In this document: one piece after another, positions 1-6,769 of the stretch
How positions within the stretch are numbered: the stretch's first letter is position 1
Layout: each line of letters opens with the position of its first letter
Position numbers and translations under genes: made by a program
NCBI GenBank assembly: GCA_023429845.1
Contig: JAEZCY010000359.1
Coordinates: 1-20,257, forward strand
Direction: 5' to 3'
From: Acidobacteriota bacterium
Lineage (GTDB): Bacteria; Acidobacteriota; Vicinamibacteria; Vicinamibacterales; Vicinamibacteraceae
DNA length: 20,257 bases
The notes under the pieces: model-generated
What the model saw: the letters and a program-made list of their open reading frames with translations, nothing else
The model's database searches: none
What the model was told of the DNA's origin: nothing

Positions 1-51
1 GTCCCTACCCGCGGACGGTCCCTACCCCGTGGCGGTCCCTACCCGCGGGCG
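1..51. repeat. 17-bp tandem repeat, three copies
   Basis: Three consecutive 17-bp units lie at 1-17, 18-34 and 35-51. Each begins GTCCCTACCC and differs only in the last seven bases. A degenerate fourth unit may follow at 52-68. The array starts at the window edge, so its full length is unknown. On the minus strand it sits about 20 nt behind the stop codon of the small gene at 72-479, in the same 3' position as the other short repeats in this window. It is probably non-coding. Confidence 0.75.
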
Positions 52-71
52 TCTCCCTGCGGTCCTGCCCC

Positions 72-479
72 CTAACGTGGGGCCCGGATGCGGCGCAGCA
101 GCGCGAGCAGGTCGCGATGCGCCAGCACCGCGTCGGGCGAGTCCTGGATGGCCTGCAGGTATCGCTGGGCGTAGGGGGTGCCGTCGGCGTCGGGCGAGGC
201 GAGTGCGCGCACGCGCACGAGAATGGCGTCCTCGTCCTGCTCGCCGTCGGCCGCCACCATCTCGTCGATGCGGACGATGCACTCCGACAACGGACGCAGC
301 CAGGCGAACTCCGGGTCGTGCAGGAGCACCTGCAGGAGTTCCGTCGCCGAGAGCCGGCCATACACACGTTCGTGGCCGCGGCGCTCCCAATCGAGCAACG
401 CACGATGCACGCGCAGCAGCGCCTCGCGAATGTCGCGCAGCCGTCGGGCCACGCTCGCAGGGTCATGAGCTTCCACCAC
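72..479 (-). CDS. conserved-looking hypothetical protein, 135 aa
   Basis: A small soluble protein with no signal peptide or membrane helix. It is rich in charged helical segments: an N-terminal helix of the type RRLRDIREALLRVHRALLDWER, a middle motif FAWLRPLSECIVRIDE, and a C-terminal helix with DAVLAHRDLLALLRRIR. The FAWLxPLSxxIVxxDE motif recalls an uncharacterised family of about 130-150 aa seen in proteobacteria and acidobacteria; this is from memory and no function is known. The frame is open to a GTG at 524, but I prefer the GTG at 479. Homology-like sequence begins there, and a TACGCT hexamer lies exactly 7 nt upstream, a spacing shared with other genes here. It is divergent from the amidohydrolase at 651. 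The start choice is the main uncertainty. Confidence 0.7.
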   Translation of the reverse strand: MVEAHDPASVARRLRDIREALLRVHRALLDWERRGHERVYGRLSATELLQVLLHDPEFAWLRPLSECIVRIDEMVAADGEQDEDAILVRVRALASPDADGTPYAQRYLQAIQDSPDAVLAHRDLLALLRRIRAPR

Positions 480-486
480 GTCGCCC

Positions 487-492
487 AGCGTA
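487..492 (-). promoter_or_regulatory. putative -10 element of a leaderless transcript
   Basis: TACGCT on the minus strand, followed by 7 nt and then the GTG at 479. There is no Shine-Dalgarno sequence. Transcription starting 7 nt past the hexamer would begin at the start codon. No convincing -35 is visible. Confidence 0.4.
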
Positions 493-637
493 CCCCGTCG
501 CTGCGGTCCGGGGAACACATCCACAACCCGCAGCGCGAACGCGAGCGCCGAACGGGACGAACCCGTGGCGCCGCGGGGGCCGGACGCTTCCGCTCCGCAC
601 GATCACGGCGGCAGGATCCGCTTGCACGCGTCCGGAG

Positions 638-643
638 TACAGT
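638..643 (+). promoter_or_regulatory. putative -10 element of a leaderless transcript
   Basis: TACAGT followed by exactly 7 nt (TTGCGGC) and the ATG at 651. There is no Shine-Dalgarno sequence between hexamer and start, and no obvious -35. The geometry is the same as at 487-492 and 12514-12519. Confidence 0.4.
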
Positions 644-650
644 TTGCGGC

Positions 651-1844
651 ATGCCCCCGGTGCGCACGCCCCTGCTCGCGACAATTCCGCTCGCCATCGT
701 CGGCCTCACGCTCGGCGTGCTCGCACAGCCGCGCGGCGGCGCCGCGACGGTACCACTCGACGCCAACGGTGAATGTCCGTCTGGCACTACGGAAACGCGC
801 CCCGGACGTTGCCAGGCGCCGGAGTTCCCGGCCCCGAGCATCCTCGATTACCGGCCGCGATCCACGCTGGTCACCGAACAGCACCTCGTGCCCCGCGCGA
901 AGTTCCCCGTGGTGGACATTCACAGCCACACGGGGCCGACGCCGGACGCGATCGAGCGGCTCGTGTCGGAACTCGACGCCCTCAACGTTCGCGTGCTCGT
1001 GAACCTCAGTGGCGGTGCCAGCCCCGAGGCCGTCAAGCAGAAGACCGACTACATCAGGGCCAGCAAGTACCCCGATCGGTTCCGGGTGTTCGCCAACGTG
1101 AACTGGGAAGGCGCCGGCGCGCCCGGCTGGGCCGGCAAGGCGGTTGCGGATCTCGAAGCATCGGCCCGAAACGGGGCCATCGGCCTGAAGATCTTCAAGA
1201 ACCTGGGGCTCACCACCAGGGCCGCCGACGGCAGTCGGTTGAAGCTGGACGACCCGGCGTTGCGGCCGATCTGGGACGCATGCGCGCGCCTGAAGCTGCC
1301 GGTGCTCATCCATACGGCCGAGCCGATGGAATTCTTCTCGCCGATGGACTACCGGAACGAGCGCTGGCTCGAACTGGCACTGTTTCCCAGCCGGCGCAAC
1401 AATGCGCCCGGGCAGCCCTCGTTCGACGAACTGCTCGCCGAACGCGATCGGATGTTTGCCGCAAATCCGGCGACGACCTTCATCGCTGCGCACTTCGGCT
1501 ACTACGGACACGATCTGAAGCGGGCGGCGGCCGCGCTCGATCGCATGCCGAACGTCATGCTGGAGGTGTCGGCGGTGCTCTACGAGTTCGGCCGTCAGCC
1601 GCGAGCGGCGCGAGAGTTCTTCATCCGCTATCAGGACCGCATCCTGTTCGGCAAGGACGCGTACGTGCCGAGCGAGTATCCGTACTACTGGCGGGTGTTC
1701 GAGACCGGCGACGAGTACTTCGACTACTACCGCGATTACCACGCGTTCTGGAAGCTGTACGGGATGCAGCTGCCCGACCAGGTGTTGCGGAAGGTCTACT
1801 CGGAGAACGCGTTGCGCGTCACGCCGGGGTTGCCGAAAGGCTAG
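651..1844 (+). CDS. secreted amidohydrolase, amidohydrolase_2 (TIM-barrel) family
   Basis: A 397-aa metal-dependent hydrolase of the PF04909-like group, whose members are hydrolases or decarboxylases acting on carboxylated or cyclic substrates. The substrate here cannot be told. The N-terminus (PLLATIPLAIVGLTLGVLA) is a signal peptide or anchor, so the enzyme is probably periplasmic. The metal-site motifs are in family order: VVDIHSH at 87-93 (His91, His93), LIHTAEP with His221, AAHFG with His281 and FGKDAY with Asp336. The frame is open upstream to 117, but the signal peptide fixes the start at 651. The residues after the signal (CPSGTTETRPGRC) hold two Cys that may form a disulfide. It is monocistronic and convergent with the PEP-CTERM gene, with a hairpin between them. 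Confidence 0.88.
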   Translation: MPPVRTPLLATIPLAIVGLTLGVLAQPRGGAATVPLDANGECPSGTTETRPGRCQAPEFPAPSILDYRPRSTLVTEQHLVPRAKFPVVDIHSHTGPTPDAIERLVSELDALNVRVLVNLSGGASPEAVKQKTDYIRASKYPDRFRVFANVNWEGAGAPGWAGKAVADLEASARNGAIGLKIFKNLGLTTRAADGSRLKLDDPALRPIWDACARLKLPVLIHTAEPMEFFSPMDYRNERWLELALFPSRRNNAPGQPSFDELLAERDRMFAANPATTFIAAHFGYYGHDLKRAAAALDRMPNVMLEVSAVLYEFGRQPRAAREFFIRYQDRILFGKDAYVPSEYPYYWRVFETGDEYFDYYRDYHAFWKLYGMQLPDQVLRKVYSENALRVTPGLPKG

Positions 1845-1873
1845 GAGGGTCGCCGGTGCGGCGAAGACACGAA

Positions 1874-1910
1874 GTGCCCGGCCCGGGGAGTCACCCCCCC
1901 TGCCGGGCAC
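1874..1910. terminator. hairpin between convergent genes, likely bidirectional terminator
   Basis: GTGCCCGGC at 1874-1882 pairs perfectly with GCCGGGCAC at 1902-1910, and GGGG/CCCC can pair within the loop. It lies in the 76-bp gap between two convergent stop codons. There is no strong T-tract on either side, so termination efficiency is uncertain. Confidence 0.6.
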
Positions 1911-1920
1911 CAGGTGTTGC

Positions 1921-2664
1921 TTAGGAGCGGCGGCGACGAATGAACATCGCCATGCCCGACAGCGCCAGGCCCGTGAGGACCATGCTGGCAGGCTCCGGCA
2001 CCGGAGTGACGTCGACAACGAACTGCGCCGAGTACGCCGACTCGACGAAGCCTTCGTCATCGATCATCGCGAGGATCTCGCCCGAGCTCAGCGTGGCGAA
2101 CTGCGTCGTGAACGCAGCCGACCAGTACGACACGGGATCGCCGCTGCCGTCGCTGACCGTGCCAGCCATGTTCACCGTCACGCCCGACCCGATCTGGCCG
2201 TTCGGCAGTGCCTGGCCGTTGACGATCGTGAACGGCGAGCCGACGAACGGCGTGCAGTTGGTGCCCGGCGAGTTGCCGCAGCCAGCCGCCGTGCCCGACC
2301 CGGGCGCCAGATATGTCAGCGTGAAGTCGAGATTGCTGTACACATCGGACGTCAGGAAGTTGCTGATCGAGAGCGGGGCCCCTACGGGTGCCGTCAGGAG
2401 ATCGAGGTCCTTCAGGCCGCCCAGCGTGAGTGCCAGGTTGTAGTCGCCGCCCGCGCCGAAGTCGCCGGTGCCGAACGTGAAGATCACGTCACCGTCGGTC
2501 GGACCGTACACCGGCCCCTGTTGACCCCAGTCGATGTAGTCCGGGCCAACCTTCGCGTTTCCGAGGCTCGCCAGGTCGAACGACCCCGCGAGCGTCGCAG
2601 CGCTGGCAGATGCAGCAACCATGCTGCCCGCCACCAGAACTGCTGCTGTAAACAGGTGTTTCAT
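1921..2664 (-). CDS. PEP-CTERM sorting domain protein
   Basis: A 247-aa exported surface or extracellular protein. It has a classic signal peptide (MKHLFTAAVLVAGSMVAASASA) and ends in a textbook exosortase signal: VPEPAS at 222-227, a hydrophobic helix of about 14 residues, then IRRRRS. The body is Gly/Ser/Asn/Thr-rich beta-type sequence with two Cys (CGNSPGTNC) and no recognisable catalytic domain. In PEP-CTERM systems an exosortase (EpsH/XrtA type) cleaves near the PEP motif, often alongside exopolysaccharide export; no exosortase gene is in this window. Three in-frame ATGs lie close together. The innermost, at 2664, is chosen because AAAGGG at 2671-2676 gives a 6-7 nt spacing and the signal peptide begins there. 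A perfect inverted repeat lies about 70 bp upstream. Confidence 0.9.
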   Translation of the reverse strand: MKHLFTAAVLVAGSMVAASASAATLAGSFDLASLGNAKVGPDYIDWGQQGPVYGPTDGDVIFTFGTGDFGAGGDYNLALTLGGLKDLDLLTAPVGAPLSISNFLTSDVYSNLDFTLTYLAPGSGTAAGCGNSPGTNCTPFVGSPFTIVNGQALPNGQIGSGVTVNMAGTVSDGSGDPVSYWSAAFTTQFATLSSGEILAMIDDEGFVESAYSAQFVVDVTPVPEPASMVLTGLALSGMAMFIRRRRS

Positions 2665-2733
2665 AGCCATCCCTTTCATGCCCCCCAGAACAGAATCGTG
2701 CGGAGAGCCAAAGCCGGCGTCGTCTGATGCAGA

Positions 2734-2756
2734 ATGTGCGCCGAATCCGCGCACAT
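2734..2756. promoter_or_regulatory. perfect inverted repeat upstream of the PEP-CTERM gene
   Basis: ATGTGCGC (2734-2741) and GCGCACAT (2749-2756) are perfect 8-bp arms around a 7-nt spacer, centred about 80 bp before the PEP-CTERM start. It could be a dimeric regulator's operator or a hairpin in the 5' leader. The rest of the 232-bp gap (2665-2896) also holds an AT-richer stretch at about 2779-2795 and a direct repeat TCGTACA-N4-TCGTACA near 2839. I see no gene there. Confidence 0.4.
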
Positions 2757-2896
2757 CGTTAACCCAGCGCCGACGCGGCTATTTACTTAAGAAACGAGCG
2801 AAGGTGCCTTAACCGCACACCCTGAGGCCCGCTCGACTATCGTACAAGGGTCGTACACGGTGTCCATCTTTTACGCTTTGAGCGTTGCGCCATGAA

Positions 2897-4525
2897 TCAC
2901 TGGGGCTCAGGCGTAGCGCCGATTCCGTAGCGCCCGGGCGCAAGGATGCCGTTGGGGTCGGACGCGGCTTTCAGTCGCGCCACGAAGGCGGCCGCCGTGT
3001 CGTCGCCCGGCGAACGCCCCAGCGCCTGGATGCCGAGCCGGTAGGAGTGGTACCCGGCCGCGGTCAGCGCATCGAGGAGCGCGTGGTAACACGCCAGCGC
3101 GCGCGCGTCCTCGCCGGGAACGTCCCTGTCGTACGCGATCGACACCACGCAGGTGATGGCCCGTTCGGTGACCAGCGTGATCGAGATCAGCGGCTCGAAC
3201 CCGTGACTCAGGAGGGTGTCGCTGCTGATACCGGCCAGCCGCTCCGCGTGCCCTCCCTCCAGGGGTGCAACCGGGGCGCACCAGAGCAGCCCGCACCGAT
3301 CCCGGTCGGGATCCATCTGCGCCGGCGGCGGCGTCCGCTTGCGCCAGTACGCGCTGGCCAGGGGCTGCGCCGTCGGAACGCCGCGCATCAGCCCGTAGAC
3401 CGGCCCCAGCAGCGCGAGGGTTGCCGAGAGATCCCAGCCCGTGACGAGCCGGTACGGCGCCGCGAACCGCCGTGCGAGCCCGAGCAGCCGGTCGTCGAGG
3501 AACTGCAGCTTGCCGGCGATGCCCCGCAGGCGTCGCCGAACCAGCCGGCGCGCTTCGGCCACCTGGCCCGCCGTGCCGTACAGGCCGCCCGACCCGTTCC
3601 ACAGGCCCATGCGCAGCCGCGACCGGAAGGGCGCCATGTCGGCCGGCATGATCGGCGTCCGGCCCTGCATCTCGCCCCACGGATACTGCTGCAGGCCGTT
3701 CAGCACCTTGTAGTCGTTGCCGATGTGGACCGCGCTGCGCAGCGTGCCCGAAAGCTTCAACGGGCGCAGGGCGTCGATGACGCGACCCAGGTCGCCCGGC
3801 CGCTCACACCGGAAGAAGAAGGCCTCGAATCGCTCCGGCGCAGGCATCAGCCAGATCGTCATGCGGGTGACGACGCCGAAGTTGGACTGGGTGAAGAGGC
3901 CGTCGAGCACCGGGCCCAGCCCCCAGCGATACACAGGCGCCGTGACCGTCTCGCCGAAGCGGGAAAAGCCGGTGCCGATGCAGCTGCCATCGCCGAGCAC
4001 CACCTCGAGCGCGCAAACGTGGGCGAAGTGGTCGCCATACGGGGTGTGGCCGAACCCCCGTTCCATGGTGTTGCCGATGAGGCTGGCCAGCGGACTCGTG
4101 CCCGTGGCGTCCATCCAGAGGCCAGACCGTTGTGCCTTCAGGAAGTCGAACAGCTGCTGCTGGGTGACGCCGGGCTCCACCGTGACGTAGGCCAGCGTCT
4201 CGCTGAAATCCACGATGCGCGTCATCCGCCGGAGGTCGAGGATGACGTTGCGATCGGACGCCGGCACGCGCGAGCCGTAGCCCCAGTTCAGGCCGCTGCT
4301 CACCGGGTATAGCGGCGTCCGGTGCTCGTTGGCGACGCGCACGCAGGCCTGCACCTCCTCGCGGGTCGCAGGCCGGATGATCAACGGTACTCGGGCGTGC
4401 GTCTCGAAGGTCGCGGTCGCAGCGGCGGCGCGGGTGCCCGCCTCGTCGATCACATGCTCCGCACCCACGATCGAGGCCCACGCATCTTTGGCGGCAGCGG
4501 GAACCTCGACGGGCAGTACGGGCAT
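2897..4525 (-). CDS. FAD-linked oxidase/dehydrogenase of the vanillyl-alcohol oxidase / 4-cresol dehydrogenase type
   Basis: A 542-aa flavoprotein of the PCMH-type FAD-binding family. Residues 49-84 (IIRPATREEVQACVRVANEH, then YPVSSGLNWGYG) form the FAD pyrophosphate loop. Residues 151-166 contain GNTMERGFGHTPYGDH, the signature shared by vanillyl-alcohol oxidase, eugenol oxidase and the p-cresol methylhydroxylase flavoprotein. The C-terminus has DPNGILAPGRYG, also typical of that branch. Its length fits the family (520-560 aa). Known members oxidise para-substituted phenols such as 4-cresol, vanillyl alcohol or eugenol; the substrate here is unknown. No signal peptide is seen and no PchC-like cytochrome subunit is adjacent, so oxidase versus cytochrome-coupled dehydrogenase is open. 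The start is 9 nt after the stop of the upstream GNAT-like gene, so the two are co-transcribed. Confidence 0.85.
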   Translation of the reverse strand: MPVLPVEVPAAAKDAWASIVGAEHVIDEAGTRAAAATATFETHARVPLIIRPATREEVQACVRVANEHRTPLYPVSSGLNWGYGSRVPASDRNVILDLRRMTRIVDFSETLAYVTVEPGVTQQQLFDFLKAQRSGLWMDATGTSPLASLIGNTMERGFGHTPYGDHFAHVCALEVVLGDGSCIGTGFSRFGETVTAPVYRWGLGPVLDGLFTQSNFGVVTRMTIWLMPAPERFEAFFFRCERPGDLGRVIDALRPLKLSGTLRSAVHIGNDYKVLNGLQQYPWGEMQGRTPIMPADMAPFRSRLRMGLWNGSGGLYGTAGQVAEARRLVRRRLRGIAGKLQFLDDRLLGLARRFAAPYRLVTGWDLSATLALLGPVYGLMRGVPTAQPLASAYWRKRTPPPAQMDPDRDRCGLLWCAPVAPLEGGHAERLAGISSDTLLSHGFEPLISITLVTERAITCVVSIAYDRDVPGEDARALACYHALLDALTAAGYHSYRLGIQALGRSPGDDTAAAFVARLKAASDPNGILAPGRYGIGATPEPQ

Positions 4526-4534
4526 GAGTCTGGA

Positions 4535-5419
4535 TCAGGCGGGCGCGAGCTCTCCTGTGCCAAAGCAAGGCACATGCCTCTCGGCCAGCGCAGCCAGCGA
4601 GGGTAGCAGCCCGTGCGGCGTTTCGCTCGGCGCCGTGCGCAGGCCGGGGGTGGCGCAGATCACGGGAAGGTCGAGGAGCTGACGCGCCAGCCGCGCCACG
4701 TGGACGTCGTACTTGCGGCCCGGTGCGCTCGAATCGAACCGAAGCAGCTCCATGTCGCAGCCGTACTGCGGGTCGAAATACGGCGGGACCTGCTCGCCCC
4801 CACATTCGAGGGAGCGGCCACCGAGCTTGCGCAGGATCCGCGAAGAACAGTGCCGGACCGTCGCCGTGGTGATGCCGATGCAGCCACCAAGCGATTCGGC
4901 GAGGGCATAGGTGGAGAGCGCCGTGGTGGCAGCCTGGGTGGTCCGGCGCCATTCCTCCGCGACCGCCCACCCCCCGACCTCGGCATAGACGAGGTTACGC
5001 ACCCGCGCGAGGGACATGTCGCTCTCGATGGCGTGACGGAGCCGGTTCGACCATGCGGCACTGCGCGCCAGCGCGGACGACCAGACTCCGAGCGCTTCTG
5101 GAGCGATGTCGCCGGCGTGCGCACGGAAGCGCGCGCAGGCCATCACCCGGCCGTCGGCCTGCAGCGACACCACGTGCCAGCTCGCATCGTCGGCCGGCTG
5201 GACGTGACAGCCATCGGCGGTCAGTTGGTCGGCGGTAATTGCGCCATCCCGGAGGTAGGCGCGGCCCCGCAACTGCTGCAGCCCCGCGAGTACCGTGGCG
5301 TGCCGCGCAGCATCGACATCGACGCCGCGAAACGTGTTCGGCACCGCCGAGGCCGTTGGTGCCAGCAGGACCAGCGACCCGGTACGCGAGAGGGAGGGAC
5401 TGACGGACGGAAGCTGCAT
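4535..5419 (-). CDS. GNAT-fold acyltransferase-like protein of unknown substrate
   Basis: A 294-aa protein. Residues 80-150 resemble the core of GNAT/autoinducer-synthase-like proteins: a strand WHVVSLQADGRVMACARF, then YAEVGGWAV at 145-153, EEWRRT, and a helix TALSTYALAESLGGCIGITT. The segment ATVRHCSSRILRKLGG at 186-201 follows the usual GNAT pattern of a helix ending in a glycine turn. The tail (PPYFDPQYGCDMELLRFDS, 212-230) looks like a family-specific substrate region. The function is not known; an N-acyl transferase related to FeeM/LuxI-type enzymes is my best guess. The start at 5419 is set by AGGAG at 5429-5433 with 9 nt spacing, although the frame is open to 5584. It is the first gene of a unit with the downstream flavoprotein, so the pair probably acts on one small-molecule pathway. 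Confidence 0.7.
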   Translation of the reverse strand: MQLPSVSPSLSRTGSLVLLAPTASAVPNTFRGVDVDAARHATVLAGLQQLRGRAYLRDGAITADQLTADGCHVQPADDASWHVVSLQADGRVMACARFRAHAGDIAPEALGVWSSALARSAAWSNRLRHAIESDMSLARVRNLVYAEVGGWAVAEEWRRTTQAATTALSTYALAESLGGCIGITTATVRHCSSRILRKLGGRSLECGGEQVPPYFDPQYGCDMELLRFDSSAPGRKYDVHVARLARQLLDLPVICATPGLRTAPSETPHGLLPSLAALAERHVPCFGTGELAPA

Positions 5420-5428
5420 GCGATCGAA

Positions 5429-5433
5429 CTCCT
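5429..5433 (-). promoter_or_regulatory. ribosome binding site deciding the start at 5419
   Basis: AGGAG on the minus strand, 9 nt before ATG 5419. The longer in-frame starts further upstream lack such a site and add an Arg/Cys-rich, non-conserved-looking stretch. Confidence 0.6.
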
Positions 5434-5639
5434 GGCGAGCCGGTCGTCCTTCCCCGCGGCACCCACCCCTGACGCACAGAGCCTCGTTCGACCGCGCGAC
5501 TGCGCGGTCACGAAGACGCGCCTGACAGGGGACCCGGACGACCAACTTGCCGTCCACCGGCACGCGACACGTGCACACACGCACATCAAGAGCGCTGCGG
5601 GACCTCCTGGACAGACCCGCATGTGTGTTCGTGCAGTTA

Positions 5640-5860
5640 TTGGGAAGGACTCACGACGAACGCGAACCCGCGCCATTGAATAGCAAGCATCAGGCCAAGA
5701 CACGTGTAATGTACGGGTACGCCACTTTTGAGCCCATCGACATGCAATTTCGTCGGCCTGAGCACATTTGGGTTCCCGCGTGTGCGCCCAGACAATGTAC
5801 CAATTGTTGCATTCGACAACATAGTTCCAGCTTTTACTGTCACTAAGTGGACAGAGCTGC
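5640..5860. other. AT-richer non-coding patch with small inverted repeats
   Basis: This lies within the 604-bp gap (5420-6023) and is clearly less GC-rich than its surroundings. It holds ACAAT-N6-ATTGT (5792-5807), TGTTG-N7-CAACA (5805-5821) and the palindrome ACACGTGT near 5700. The open frames here have unconvincing composition and no start signals, so I see no gene. It probably contains the promoter and operators of the GNAT-like/flavoprotein unit that reads leftward. The rest of the gap (5860-6023) holds a run of nine G at 5941-5949 and the hairpin at 5978-5992. Confidence 0.4.
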
Positions 5861-5977
5861 GAACTGATGGGCCAGAGTTGTGATGGAAGGGCTTCGCAGG
5901 CGCTGGAGTGGTACGAAAAGCCTACGAAAATTGGAGGTGCGGGGGGGGGCCAGCTGCAGAGCCGGCGAAGAACGGAG

Positions 5978-5992
5978 GGCCCGGCGCGGGCC
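5978..5992 (-). terminator. GC hairpin behind the ArfB/small-protein chain
   Basis: GGCCCG (5978-5983) and CGGGCC (5987-5992) pair around a 3-nt loop, about 30 nt downstream of the stop at 6024 on the minus strand. The sequence after it (CTCCGTTCTTCG) is only mildly T-rich, so this is a weak terminator call. Confidence 0.35.
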
Positions 5993-6023
5993 TCTTCACT
6001 CCGTCCCTCGCCGCGTCGAATGC

Positions 6024-6356
6024 CTACTCTGTCGGGTCCGGTCGGCTGGTCCGGGGCGGCTCGATGCCGGTGCCGGTCCCCCCCGCCCCCATGTCGATAC
6101 CCGTGGCGCCCTTGGTGCGGCGGAGACCGCCCATCGGCGAGGCGGCGGGTCCGATCTCGATGCCTGCCGGGTTGCCCCCACGGTCGGGGGTGGCGCGCGG
6201 AATCTCGACAGCCGGGTCAGCGTCCGAGATGCCGAGGATGTCTCCCTGTCTGGCTGGCGTGTGCTCGTCGGCGCGGTCGCGCGTCGGCGGCTGCGTGGTC
6301 TGGCGTCGGTCGTTGTCCATGGCTCCCGACTGGTGCAAGGAGCCGACCAATGTCAC
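6024..6356 (-). CDS. small glycine/proline-rich hypothetical protein
   Basis: Up to 110 aa with low-complexity, polar sequence. An acidic/Arg N-terminal half (DNDRRQTTQPPTRDRADEH) is followed by a Gly-rich half (PMGGLRRTKGATGIDMGAGG). It has no signal peptide, Cys or helix, and is likely disordered. The GTG at 6356 overlaps the arfB stop (GTGA), and GGGAG sits 6 nt upstream of it, which supports translational coupling. An internal ATG at 6320 (98 aa) is the alternative, but its GGGAG is only 2 nt away. The function is unknown. Evidence for a real gene is position, coupling and the absence of a better frame; composition alone would not prove it. Confidence 0.5.
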   Translation of the reverse strand: MTLVGSLHQSGAMDNDRRQTTQPPTRDRADEHTPARQGDILGISDADPAVEIPRATPDRGGNPAGIEIGPAASPMGGLRRTKGATGIDMGAGGTGTGIEPPRTSRPDPTE

Positions 6357-6769
6357 TCGTCGCTCCCGGCGCGACGCGACCGCTTGAGGTCGGCCTGCTT
6401 CTGCTTGGACTCGAGCCGCTTCTCGCGCGACGCACGGGACGGGCGCGTTGCCGTCCGGCGCTTCGGCGCGACGGCCGCCTGCTCGAGCAGGCTCCGCAAC
6501 CGCTCCCGCGCCGCGACGCGGTTCTGAGCCTGCGTGCGGTATTCGCGTGCCTCGATGACCAGCACGTCCTCGGTCGTGACCCGGCTGCCGCCGAGCCGGC
6601 GCAGCCGCGCCTTGACCGCCGACGGGAGATCGGTCGCCCCGATGTCGAGCCGCAACTGGACAGACGTGGCTACCTTGTTGACGTTCTGCCCGCCTGGCCC
6701 CGAGGCGCGCACGAAGCGTTCCTCGAACTCATGCTCACGCAGCAGGATGGTGTCCGAGACGCGAATCAC
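6353..6769 (-). CDS. arfB: alternative ribosome-rescue peptidyl-tRNA hydrolase ArfB
   Basis: A 138-aa protein of the ArfB/YaeJ family, which frees ribosomes stalled on non-stop mRNA by hydrolysing the peptidyl-tRNA. The release-factor-like domain has the catalytic GGQ at 26-28 in RASGPGGQNVNKVATSVQLR, the family's best signature. The basic, Lys/Arg-rich C-terminal tail (about 110-138, with SREKRLESKQKQADLKRSRR) is the part that enters the empty mRNA channel in known members. Length is normal. The start is the GTG at 6769, which overlaps the stop of the upstream phosphatase by 4 bp (GTGA), so translation is probably coupled. The co-location with a phosphatase has no obvious functional meaning. 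Confidence 0.93.
   Translation of the reverse strand: MIRVSDTILLREHEFEERFVRASGPGGQNVNKVATSVQLRLDIGATDLPSAVKARLRRLGGSRVTTEDVLVIEAREYRTQAQNRVAARERLRSLLEQAAVAPKRRTATRPSRASREKRLESKQKQADLKRSRRAGSDE

Noticed and set aside
603..2060. Minus-strand frame of 485 codons over the first amidohydrolase
   Set aside because: Low-complexity antisense translation; the plus strand has the complete metal-binding motifs.
2873..2885. Hairpin ACGCT-TTG-AGCGT as a terminator for the flavoprotein gene
   Set aside because: On the minus strand it is followed by an A-run, not a T-run, and the stem is only 5 bp.
2885..4312. Plus-strand frame of 475 codons opposite the flavoprotein gene
   Set aside because: Arg/His/Gln-rich composition typical of antisense frames in GC-rich DNA. 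The minus strand has clear FAD-binding motifs.
4535..5584. Longer version of the GNAT-like protein starting at 5584
   Set aside because: The extra 55 residues are Arg/Cys-rich with no homology-like character. A clear AGGAG precedes the ATG at 5419.
5792..5821. A lux-box-like operator, given the autoinducer-synthase-like gene downstream
   Set aside because: The repeats do not match the usual 20-bp lux box, and the gene's relation to LuxI is itself only a guess.
5547..5846. Short frames on both strands in the AT-richer patch (99 codons plus, 68 codons minus)
   Set aside because: No Shine-Dalgarno or TANNNT signal, no motif or signal peptide, and no neighbour that would couple them. Kept as non-coding.
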